This document shows, one piece after another, positions 16,322 to 23,427 of a stretch of 64,000 nucleotides of DNA. The translations under genes were made by a program, and so were the position numbers. Source of the DNA: Actinomycetes bacterium. GTDB taxonomy: Bacteria; Actinomycetota; Actinomycetes; Actinomycetales; Microbacteriaceae. The DNA lies in NCBI GenBank assembly GCA_023386365.1, contig JAEWJX010000109.1, positions 47,744 to 111,743 on the forward strand, in the 5' to 3' direction. The notes under the pieces are model-generated. The model worked only from the letters and a program-made list of their open reading frames with translations. It had not been told where the DNA came from and did no database searches. Position 1 is the stretch's first letter. Each line of letters opens with the position of its first letter.

Positions 16322-17662
16322 GTGAACTCTGCGCGGTCCTGGCTCGTCTTCGGCGGGGCCGCGTTCGCCTACCTGATCGCGGTCATGCAGCGCACCTCGT
16401 TCGGGGTGGCCGGCGTGGAGGCGACTGATCGTTTCGCGGTGAACGCCGCGGTGATCTCGGTCGTCGCGGTCGTCCAGATCGTCGTCTACGCCGTGCTGCA
16501 GATACCCGTGGGTGTCCTGGCCGACCGGGTGGGTGCGCCCGTCCTGATCCTGGCGGGGGCGCTGATCATGGCTGCGGGGCAGCTGATGCTGTCCTTCTCG
16601 GGGGGCATCGTCGTGGCGCTCATCGCCCGGGTGCTGGTGGGTGTCGGCGACGCGGCCACGTTCGTCAGCGTGATCCGCCTCCTCCCGGGCTGGTTCGAGG
16701 GCCGCATCCTGCCGCAGCTCTCGCAGTGGGTCGGCATGACCGGACAGGTGGGGCAGATCCTGTCGGCGTTCCCCTTCGCGCTGCTCCTGCACCTGCAGGG
16801 GTGGACGCCCGCGTTCGTGGTCGCTGCGGGCGTGTCGCTGCTCGCAGCGGTGATCGCGGGTGCGGTCGTGCGTCGCGGGACGCAGCTCGTGACCACCCAG
16901 GAGCTGCGGTCGATCGATCCATCCGAGGCGGGGTTGCGTGCGAGCCTCTCGCGGCACGGGACGCAGCTTGGGTTCTGGGCCCACCTGCTCGCCGGAACCG
17001 TGCCGACGATGCTCGGCATCCTCTGGGGGTACCCGTTCCTCACCGCAGGGCTGGGCTACGACCCGGCGACGGCGTCCGGCGTGTTCACGATGATGGTCGT
17101 CGGCACTCTGGTGTCCGGGCCGATCGTGGGCCTGGTGATCGCGCGCCATCCGCTGCGTCGCAGCGACCTGGTTCTCGCCATCACGTGGACGACCTTCGCG
17201 CTCTGGACCCTGGTGCTCCTCTGGCAGCCCGCGCCGCCACTCTGGCTCGTCGCGGTGTTCTTCTTCGCGGTCGGGGTCTGCAGCCCCGCCTCGCTCATCG
17301 GTCTCGATGTCGCGCGCAGCTCGAACCCGCACCATGCCCACGGGTCGGCGACGGGGATCGCGAACTCCGGCGGATTCGTGGGCGGGTTCATCGGGATGCT
17401 GATGGTCGGGGTCGTGCTCGACCTGGTCGACGAGGCGCGCGTGGCGGCCGGCGAGGTGTCACAGCTGTACAGCCTCGACGGGTTCCGGCTCGCGTTCCTG
17501 AGTGCCTACCTGATCGCCATGGTCGGAACGGTCGGTCTGCTCTGGAAACGCCGCCACACGCGACGACGCCTCTTTGAGGAGGAGGGAATAGAGATAGCCC
17601 CCTTGTGGGTTGCACTCTTCGGCGCACGCGGCCGGAGGCGCCCTCCGGATGTGCGACAATAG
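16322..17662 (+). CDS. Major facilitator superfamily transporter
   Basis: A 446-residue carrier with about 12 predicted helices; substrate unknown. The N-terminus SWLVFGGAAFAYLIAVMQRT is the first helix, and VGVLADRVGAPVLILAGAL carries the MFS motif A between helices 2 and 3. A large hydrophilic segment (VRRGTQLVTTQELRSIDP) separates the two halves. The C-terminal 40 residues are basic and cytosolic. GTG 16322 is supported by the leaderless -10. sigA follows 134 bp downstream. Confidence 0.85.
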   Translation: MNSARSWLVFGGAAFAYLIAVMQRTSFGVAGVEATDRFAVNAAVISVVAVVQIVVYAVLQIPVGVLADRVGAPVLILAGALIMAAGQLMLSFSGGIVVALIARVLVGVGDAATFVSVIRLLPGWFEGRILPQLSQWVGMTGQVGQILSAFPFALLLHLQGWTPAFVVAAGVSLLAAVIAGAVVRRGTQLVTTQELRSIDPSEAGLRASLSRHGTQLGFWAHLLAGTVPTMLGILWGYPFLTAGLGYDPATASGVFTMMVVGTLVSGPIVGLVIARHPLRRSDLVLAITWTTFALWTLVLLWQPAPPLWLVAVFFFAVGVCSPASLIGLDVARSSNPHHAHGSATGIANSGGFVGGFIGMLMVGVVLDLVDEARVAAGEVSQLYSLDGFRLAFLSAYLIAMVGTVGLLWKRRHTRRRLFEEEGIEIAPLWVALFGARGRRRPPDVRQ

Positions 17663-17796
17663 ACAATCAGAGACCCGGTCGAATCCCCGGTTCGCGTCCC
17701 TCTCAGCCGATTCAGGTCGTGCGAGATGACGCGGGGGACTTGACACGGGTCTACGTACTGCCCAGACGCAACTTCCCACCCGCGAAAGGGGTCAGC

Positions 17797-19203
17797 ATGG
17801 CCACCCCCACCTCCGCCTCCCAGGACACGGTCAAGGACGACCGCGCAACCACGAAGGCCGCAGCATCGAAGGCGGCCCCCGCCGCGAAGAAGGCCCCCGC
17901 GAAGGCCGCCGCGCCCGCGAAGGCCGCATCCAAGGCTGCAGCGACCAAGACCGCTGCCAAGGCGCCCGCCGCAAAGGCGCCCGCGAAGTCGACCGCCAAG
18001 AAGCCCACGGCGAAGGCCGGTCCCGCCACGGAGTCCGACGAGGAGCCCGAGGAGGGCGTCGACGACGAGCCCGTCGTCCTCGACGACGACGAGAACGGCG
18101 ACGAGGCTCCGGCGGGCAAGACCGACGAGGCGTCCGACGACGAGGAATCGACCGAGGAGTCGTCCGACGAAGAGGACGACGACACGGCCTCCACGGGAGC
18201 CGACGAGCCGCTGCCCACGGGCGCGCTGCGGCTCTCGATGACCGACGAGGACGACGAGGTTCCGGTCTACTCGGCCGCAATCACGGGCGCCACAGCCGAC
18301 CCGGTCAAGGACTACCTGAAGCAGATCGGCAAGGTCGCGCTCCTCAACGCCGAGCAGGAGGTCGAGCTCGCGATGCGCATCGAGGCCGGCCTGTTCGCCG
18401 AGGAGAAGCTGTCGCAGATGTCCGACAGCGAGAAGCGGTCGCAGCTCGGTCGCGAGTTGTCGTGGGTCGCCCGCGACGGCCAGCGTGCCAAGAGCCACCT
18501 TCTCGGCGCGAACCTGCGCCTCGTGGTGTCGCTCGCCAAGCGCTACACGGGCCGCGGGATGCAGTTCCTCGACCTCATCCAGGAAGGCAACCTGGGCCTC
18601 ATCCGTGCCGTCGAGAAGTTCGACTACACGAAGGGCTTCAAGTTCTCCACCTACGCCACCTGGTGGATCCGGCAGGCGATCACCCGCGCCATGGCCGACC
18701 AGGCGCGCACCATCCGCATCCCGGTGCACATGGTCGAGGTCATCAACAAGCTCGCGCGCGTCCAGCGTCAGATGCTCCAGGATCTGGGCCGGGAGCCCAC
18801 GCCCGAAGAGCTCAGCCGCGAACTCGACATGACCCCCGAGAAGGTCATCGAGGTGCAGAAGTACGGACGCGAGCCGATCTCGCTGCACACGCCCCTCGGC
18901 GAGGACGGCGACAGCGAGTTCGGTGACCTCATCGAGGACACCGAGGCCGTGGTTCCCGCCGACGCCGTCGGCTTCACGATGCTGCAGAAGCAGCTCGAGA
19001 GCCTGCTCGACTCCCTGTCCGAGCGTGAGGCGGGCGTGATCCGCATGCGATTCGGTCTCGGCGACGGGATGCCGAAGACCCTCGACCAGATCGGCGACAC
19101 CTTCGGTGTCACACGCGAGCGCATCCGCCAGATCGAATCGAAGACCATGGCGAAGCTGCGTCACCCGTCGCGGTCGCAGTCGCTGCGCGACTACCTGGAG
19201 TAA
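17797..19203 (+). CDS. sigA: Primary RNA polymerase sigma factor (sigma-70 group 1)
   Basis: Housekeeping sigma factor, 468 residues. ATG 17797 follows AAAGGGG; the in-frame extension to 17605 lies in the MFS gene. The N-terminal 150 residues are low complexity: first a Lys/Ala repeat (about 15-70), then an Asp/Glu-rich stretch (about 75-140). After that come region 1.2 (DPVKDYLKQIGKVALLNAEQEVELA), region 2 (DLIQEGNLGLIRAVEKF then TYATWWIRQAI for -10 recognition), region 3 and region 4.2 (IGDTFGVTRERIRQIES). The Lys/Ala tail is typical of actinobacterial HrdB/SigA proteins. Confidence 0.96.
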   Translation: MATPTSASQDTVKDDRATTKAAASKAAPAAKKAPAKAAAPAKAASKAAATKTAAKAPAAKAPAKSTAKKPTAKAGPATESDEEPEEGVDDEPVVLDDDENGDEAPAGKTDEASDDEESTEESSDEEDDDTASTGADEPLPTGALRLSMTDEDDEVPVYSAAITGATADPVKDYLKQIGKVALLNAEQEVELAMRIEAGLFAEEKLSQMSDSEKRSQLGRELSWVARDGQRAKSHLLGANLRLVVSLAKRYTGRGMQFLDLIQEGNLGLIRAVEKFDYTKGFKFSTYATWWIRQAITRAMADQARTIRIPVHMVEVINKLARVQRQMLQDLGREPTPEELSRELDMTPEKVIEVQKYGREPISLHTPLGEDGDSEFGDLIEDTEAVVPADAVGFTMLQKQLESLLDSLSEREAGVIRMRFGLGDGMPKTLDQIGDTFGVTRERIRQIESKTMAKLRHPSRSQSLRDYLE

Positions 19204-19209
19204 ACCGAC

Positions 19210-19926
19210 GTGGAGCACCGTCCTTACGAGAACCGCAATCGTCCGCGTGAGGTCGAGGTCGACGGTGTCCGCTTCGAGCGCCACCCGATCAAGACCCACG
19301 TCGTGCTTCCGGGTGACGCGCTCGAACCGGTGGTGGAGCAGTACGGCCTGCCCGAGCTGCAGGACGGCGACTGGTTCTTCATGACGGAGAAGATGGTCGC
19401 CTCCTCACAGGGGCGCGCCTATCCGGTGGCGGAGATCAAGGCCCGCCCCCTCGCCGTGCGGCTGTCGAAGCACGTCGTGAAGACGCCGTGGGGTGTGGGG
19501 CTCGGGATCCCCGAGACGATGGAGATGGCCATCCGCGAGGTGGGCACTCCGCGCATCCTCGTCGCTGCCGCGGTGTCGGTGGTGTCGAAGCTCTTCGGAC
19601 GCACCGGAGACTTCTACCGCGTCGCGGGCAAGAAAGCGCGTGGTATCGACGGCCCCGGGTACCCGACCATTCCGCCGTTCGACGAGATGGTGGTGCTGAC
19701 TGCGGCCGAGCCGTACGCCGTGTCGGCGCGGATCAAGGAGTTCCTCGCCGCGAAGGGCAAGCACGTGGAGGTGCTGCTGGTCGACATCAACGACCTGGGC
19801 GGCAACATCCTCGGGTCGACCGTGTCGCCGGACGACGAGAAGCTGACCGTGCGTATCCTCAAGGACAACCCGATCGGTCAGGGCCACGAGTCGACCCCCC
19901 TCGGCATCATCCGCCGAGTGAGCTGA
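19210..19926 (+). CDS. CofE/FbiB-like coenzyme F420-0:L-glutamate ligase domain protein
   Basis: A 238-residue single-domain protein. DGDWFFMTEKMVASSQGR matches the F420 ligase signature (DGDvlvvtsKivSkaeGR in FbiB/CofE); later segments PYAVSARIKEFLAAKGKHVEVLLVDINDLGGNILGS and the C-terminal NPIGQGHESTPLGIIR also fit the family. FbiB/CofE adds glutamates to F420-0 using GTP. No other F420 gene (cofC, cofD, fbiC) is nearby. It starts 7 nt after sigA, probably cotranscribed. It could act on F420 or on another acceptor. Family call firm, substrate open. Confidence 0.75.
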   Translation: MEHRPYENRNRPREVEVDGVRFERHPIKTHVVLPGDALEPVVEQYGLPELQDGDWFFMTEKMVASSQGRAYPVAEIKARPLAVRLSKHVVKTPWGVGLGIPETMEMAIREVGTPRILVAAAVSVVSKLFGRTGDFYRVAGKKARGIDGPGYPTIPPFDEMVVLTAAEPYAVSARIKEFLAAKGKHVEVLLVDINDLGGNILGSTVSPDDEKLTVRILKDNPIGQGHESTPLGIIRRVS

Positions 19927-19932
19927 CGCGCC

Positions 19933-20994
19933 TCAGTCGTTGTAGCTGCGCGGGATGCGCCGCGAGGCCCGGGAGAGGATCTCGTCGCCGATGCTGCCCG
20001 CCCAGTCGGCCCAGTCCTCGACCGTCGGCTCCCCGTCGTCTCCGGGGCCGTACACGATCGCTTCCGCCCCGGTCTGAACGCCCGGAGCGGCTTCCACGGT
20101 GATCGTGTCGACGTCTACCTGCAGCACGCGGGTGCGGACTCCTCCGAGGAGAACCTCCGCGCCGCGAGCGGGGTGGAGCACCGACGGGGGCAGCCCGTCC
20201 GCGGAGCCGACGTCGAGCACCGCCCGACCTTCGCTGACCTCGATGACCTCTGCGATGAGACGCACGGGGCCGCGCATCCCGAATTCGCCGGCTCGTATGT
20301 CGTCGAAGGGGGAGACGCCGTACGCGGCGATGCCGAACCGCACCAGGTCGAGGCGGGCCTCCGGCATCCGGATGCCGGCGGAGCTGGCGGCGAGATGCAA
20401 CAGGACGCGGTCGGGACCCTCGACGGGAACGCCGAGTGCGGCGGCGACGGCCACCGCGGAGCGGAACTCGGCGAGGGCGATCGCGTCGTCGGCGGGGGAG
20501 GCGTCGGCGAGGTGCGACCAGAGGCCGACGATGCGGACCCGGCCGTCGACTTCCATCGAGCGGGCCGTCGAGACCAGCTCGGGCCAGGTCTCGGGGTCTG
20601 CGCCGTTGCGGTGCAGACCGGTGTCGATCTTGAGGTGCACCCGGGCAGGGACATCCGTGGCCGCGTCGGCGATGCGCCCCAGTTCGAGCGGGGACGACAC
20701 CCCCAGATCGATGTCGGCCGCGATGGCGGCGCCGAAGTCGGTGCGCGCGCCATGAAGCCACGCGAACAGGGGAGCGGTGATCCCCGCTTCCCTCAGCGTG
20801 AGGGCGGCGGGCACATCGAGCACGGCGAGCGAATCCGCGCCGGCGTCAAGCCCCGCTCGGGCGACCGGGACCATTCCCAGACCGTAGGCATCGGCTTTCA
20901 CGGCGAACATGGTGCGCGACGGTGCGGCCAGTGCGGCCAGCGTGCGGACGTTGTGGCGGATAGCCGCCAGATCGATCTGAAGGTGCGCGGTCAC
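19933..20994 (-). CDS. alr: Alanine racemase with barrel intact but catalytic Tyr position replaced (subunit A of a split pair)
   Basis: 353 residues from GTG 20994. The N-terminal PLP barrel is complete: IDLAAIRHN, the PLP lysine K33 in AVKADAYGLG, LKIDTGLHRNG, HLADASP and RLDLVRFGIAAYG. The C-terminal domain is decayed: where racemases have a catalytic Tyr in GYxDG it has DVGSADG (S264); the usual VSYGxTY segment is missing; and the usual MDQ is replaced by VDT. The start overlaps the upstream racemase-like gene by 4 nt (GTGA), so both are translated together. On its own it lacks the second catalytic base of the family. See the paired feature at 20991-21692. Confidence 0.85.
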   Translation of the reverse strand: MTAHLQIDLAAIRHNVRTLAALAAPSRTMFAVKADAYGLGMVPVARAGLDAGADSLAVLDVPAALTLREAGITAPLFAWLHGARTDFGAAIAADIDLGVSSPLELGRIADAATDVPARVHLKIDTGLHRNGADPETWPELVSTARSMEVDGRVRIVGLWSHLADASPADDAIALAEFRSAVAVAAALGVPVEGPDRVLLHLAASSAGIRMPEARLDLVRFGIAAYGVSPFDDIRAGEFGMRGPVRLIAEVIEVSEGRAVLDVGSADGLPPSVLHPARGAEVLLGGVRTRVLQVDVDTITVEAAPGVQTGAEAIVYGPGDDGEPTVEDWADWAGSIGDEILSRASRRIPRSYND

Positions 20995-21692
20995 CGTCGC
21001 TCCCGGGAGATGCGGACGCCGAGACCGGCCGTCAGGTCGAGGGGGGTGCGTTCGGTCCAGCCGGCCCAGTCGACGGCGCTCGGTTCGTCGCGTTCCGGGT
21101 CGCCGAAGAGAACCGCGATGTCGCCGGGGCGGGGCGGGTGGTCGCCGCAATCGACGACCAACTGGTCCATCGCGATGCGTCCGACCAGAGGACGCTGCGC
21201 ACCACCGACGAGAACACGTGCGCGATTGGAGGCGAGACGGGGCACCCCGTCGGAGTAGCCGAGACCGACGAGCGCGAGGGTGGTCGGACCGGACGTGCGA
21301 TAGGTGTAGCCGTAGGACACCCCGGCGCCTCCCGGCACCTGCTTCACGGCGACGACTTCGCCCTCCAGCGACAGCACGGGGCGCGAACCGGGGGTGAGGC
21401 CGAAGATCGATGAATCCGTGCTCGGCACGTCCTGGCGGGCCCGACCTGTGCGGACGTCCACGAAGCCGAGCCTGCGAGCCACGGCGGCGTCCGTGTCGTC
21501 GCTCACGATGACGCCGGTCATCCCGAGGTCACGTGCGACGGGGCCGACCAGCGAGAGGGAGTGCCCGTACGCGTCGGCGCGGGCGTCGAGGAACAGCGAA
21601 TCGAGCCCGGCGAGGTTCGCGGCGAAGGCGTCGAGATCGACGAGCGCGCGACGGTGCAGCCCGGGTGCGGCGACCGAGCGGGGCTCAGTCAG
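20991..21692 (-). CDS. Alanine racemase C-terminal-domain protein with vestigial barrel (subunit B of a split pair); probable CTG start
   Basis: Conventional reading begins at ATG 21521 (176 aa), but the frame is open and homologous up to 21692: RALVDLDAFAANL matches the racemase start, and DARADAYGHSLSL matches VKADAYGHG with Arg (R38) at the PLP-lysine position. There is no ATG, GTG or TTG between 21521 and the in-frame stop upstream. CTG at 21692 has GGGAG 7 nt before it and overlaps the DUF7455 stop, giving 233 aa. About 180 barrel residues are missing. The C-terminal domain is complete: GVSYGYTY, LGYSDGVPR with catalytic Tyr (Y146) and GRIAMDQLVVD. It complements the downstream protein. 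Confidence 0.8.
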   Translation of the reverse strand: MTEPRSVAAPGLHRRALVDLDAFAANLAGLDSLFLDARADAYGHSLSLVGPVARDLGMTGVIVSDDTDAAVARRLGFVDVRTGRARQDVPSTDSSIFGLTPGSRPVLSLEGEVVAVKQVPGGAGVSYGYTYRTSGPTTLALVGLGYSDGVPRLASNRARVLVGGAQRPLVGRIAMDQLVVDCGDHPPRPGDIAVLFGDPERDEPSAVDWAGWTERTPLDLTAGLGVRISRERR

Positions 21693-21912
21693 CGACAGGC
21701 TCCCGCAGGCGGTCGGACTCGTCGTGCCAGTCGACTGCAGTGGCGATCAGCTTCGGCTTGTACTCGGCTCCGTGGTGGGCGCAGAAGTACAGCTCGCCGG
21801 ACGCCAGGGTGACGCGCACGTAGGCCTGGGCGCCGCACATGTCGCACCGGTCGAGGGCGGTGAGAACGGGACGCTCCAGCTCGACGGTGCCATCGGTGGT
21901 TGTCTGAGACAT
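21685..21912 (-). CDS. DUF7455 small zinc-ribbon-like protein
   Basis: 75 residues, starting MSQTTTDGTVELERPVLTA. C-D-M-C and the downstream C-A-H-H in ELYFCAHHGAEYKP suggest one zinc site. The family is conserved in actinobacteria, often near the primary sigma factor gene, with unknown function. AAGGAG lies 6 nt before the ATG, so this gene has a proper ribosome site, unlike many neighbours. It is the first gene of the DUF7455 - racemase B - racemase A unit, overlapping the next start by 8 nt. Confidence 0.85.
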   Translation of the reverse strand: MSQTTTDGTVELERPVLTALDRCDMCGAQAYVRVTLASGELYFCAHHGAEYKPKLIATAVDWHDESDRLREPVAD

Positions 21913-22070
21913 GTCCTGCTCCTTCCCTCGGGTTCGGTGTGGTGCGTTGATCCATGTAAGCATGCGGAAGCTGAAGATTCCGGATGGAGCGTGGGCATTT
22001 CGCCCGTGGCGTACGGATGCGTCGGGACGGCCCCTCGAACGGGACGCTCGCCCTCGGCGGCCTGCGCGCG

Positions 22071-22076
22071 TAGGGT
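22071..22076 (+). promoter_or_regulatory. -10 element (TAGGGT) of the CAP-domain gene, leaderless layout
   Basis: TAGGGT, then TCCTGC, then ATG 22083. Textbook 6-nt spacing. Confidence 0.6.
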
Positions 22077-22082
22077 TCCTGC

Positions 22083-23369
22083 ATGGGGGAAGCATCGACG
22101 AGCCTGCTTGAGGCCGCCGTCGAGGGGGCTGGGGAGCTCACCGACGGGACGACGAGCGCGCCTCGAGGGCCGCGCAGAATCCGCAGAGTGGTCGCCGTCG
22201 CGGTGGTCGCCGCGCTCGTGATCGCCGCGAGTGTCGTCGGTGGTGTGACCTGGGCGAACCAGGTGGCGCACGACCGCGCTCTCGAGCAGGCGCAGGCGGC
22301 TCAGGAGAAAGCAACCCGCTCCGCAGCGGCGCACCGGGCCACGATCGTGTGGCTCGAGACGTCGGTGGACGCGGGGATCGCGGCCCGCGACGCCGTCGCA
22401 TCCGGGGTCATTGCCCACCAGGAACTGCTCGGAGGGAAGGCCGCCGTCTCGACGGTCGTCGAGAGCAACGCCGCGCTGGAGGCACTGCTTGCTGACGTCC
22501 TCGGCGCGGAGGCGCCGACGGTCGACACCGTGATCCCCCACACCACCCCGATCGGGGCGCCGGATGCGATCGACCCGGAGCTCGGTACCGACGAACTGAC
22601 GTCACTCGCAGCGTCCCGTGCCGAGGAGTCGCGCGACACGGACGCCGCCCGAGAGCTGCTGGCCGCCGAGGCGGACGGCGTCGATGAGGCGAACGCTGTG
22701 CTGATCGACGCTCTCTCCGATCTCGCGACGACGCTCCCGACCCCGCACGAGGCCCTGCTCGCGTCGCATCCGCTCGCTTCGGACCAGAGCAAGGCTGCAG
22801 CCGCCGCCGCATTGGCGTCTCTTGCCGACGCCTCGTCCGGTGCCGGCCTTCCGGCGCTCTTCGACAAGTACGCGGACGCCGCAGCCGGTGTGATCGCAGC
22901 GCACGACGCGGAGACGGCGCGGATCGCTGCCGAGGCGGCGGCTCGTGCGGCGGCCGAGGCGGCCGCGAAGAAGGCGCGGTCCGGTTCGCGCGGCGCTGCA
23001 GGCGGCGGTGGCGGCGGAGGTGGTGGTGGCGGCGATAGCGGCGTGCTCAGCGAGACGAACGCACAGCGCGCCGCCAACGGTCTCGGCGGGCTCGCGTGGA
23101 ACGGCACGCTCGCGTCGCGCTCCTGCTCCTTCGCCGCAGTACTCGCCGCGGCGAACGGCGGGCTGTACCACAGCAGCTTCCAGGGCGGTTTCTCCCGGTG
23201 GGCGGAGAACGTCGCGTACGGCTATGGCAGTGCGTCCGCCGTCGTCGCCGGCTGGATGGGATCGTCCGGGCACCGGGCGAACATCCTCGGGCCGTACACG
23301 GTGATGGGTGCCTGCTCGGCGACCTCGAGCACCGGCCGCGTCTACTGGGTGCAGCAGTTCGGGGCCTGA
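22083..23369 (+). CDS. CAP (SCP/PR1) domain protein, membrane-anchored with coiled-coil stalk
   Basis: 428 residues. A cytosolic tail of about 35 residues is followed by one membrane helix (about 36-57), a 230-residue Ala/Glu-rich extracellular stalk, a run of eleven glycines, and a C-terminal CAP domain: LSETNAQRAANGLGGLAWN, then HSSF, WAENVAYG and GHRANILGPYTVMG. These are the positions of the CAP cavity His/Glu/His residues. Bacterial CAP proteins are surface or secreted; molecular function is mostly unknown. The poly-Gly run acts as a flexible hinge. It shares overall layout with the protein at 5.9 kb. Confidence 0.85.
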   Translation: MGEASTSLLEAAVEGAGELTDGTTSAPRGPRRIRRVVAVAVVAALVIAASVVGGVTWANQVAHDRALEQAQAAQEKATRSAAAHRATIVWLETSVDAGIAARDAVASGVIAHQELLGGKAAVSTVVESNAALEALLADVLGAEAPTVDTVIPHTTPIGAPDAIDPELGTDELTSLAASRAEESRDTDAARELLAAEADGVDEANAVLIDALSDLATTLPTPHEALLASHPLASDQSKAAAAAALASLADASSGAGLPALFDKYADAAAGVIAAHDAETARIAAEAAARAAAEAAAKKARSGSRGAAGGGGGGGGGGGDSGVLSETNAQRAANGLGGLAWNGTLASRSCSFAAVLAAANGGLYHSSFQGGFSRWAENVAYGYGSASAVVAGWMGSSGHRANILGPYTVMGACSATSSTGRVYWVQQFGA

Positions 23370-23415
23370 CCGGTCCTCGCGGGTGCGCCTCCCGAACGGT
23401 GACGCCGGCCGCGGT

Positions 23416-23421
23416 TAAGCT
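23416..23421 (+). promoter_or_regulatory. -10 element (TAAGCT) of parE, leaderless layout
   Basis: TAAGCT, then CGTGCG, then GTG 23428. Confidence 0.6.
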
Positions 23422-23427
23422 CGTGCG

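Noticed and set aside
13802..17341. A 1179-codon minus-strand frame that extends pepA far upstream.
   Set aside because: Only the first 497 codons from the 3' end are aminopeptidase; the rest is the antisense of the PAC2 and MFS genes.
17631..17647. Perfect CCGGAGG-CGC-CCTCCGG hairpin near the end of the MFS gene.
   Set aside because: Lies inside the coding sequence, short, with a 3-nt loop; no evidence that it controls sigA.
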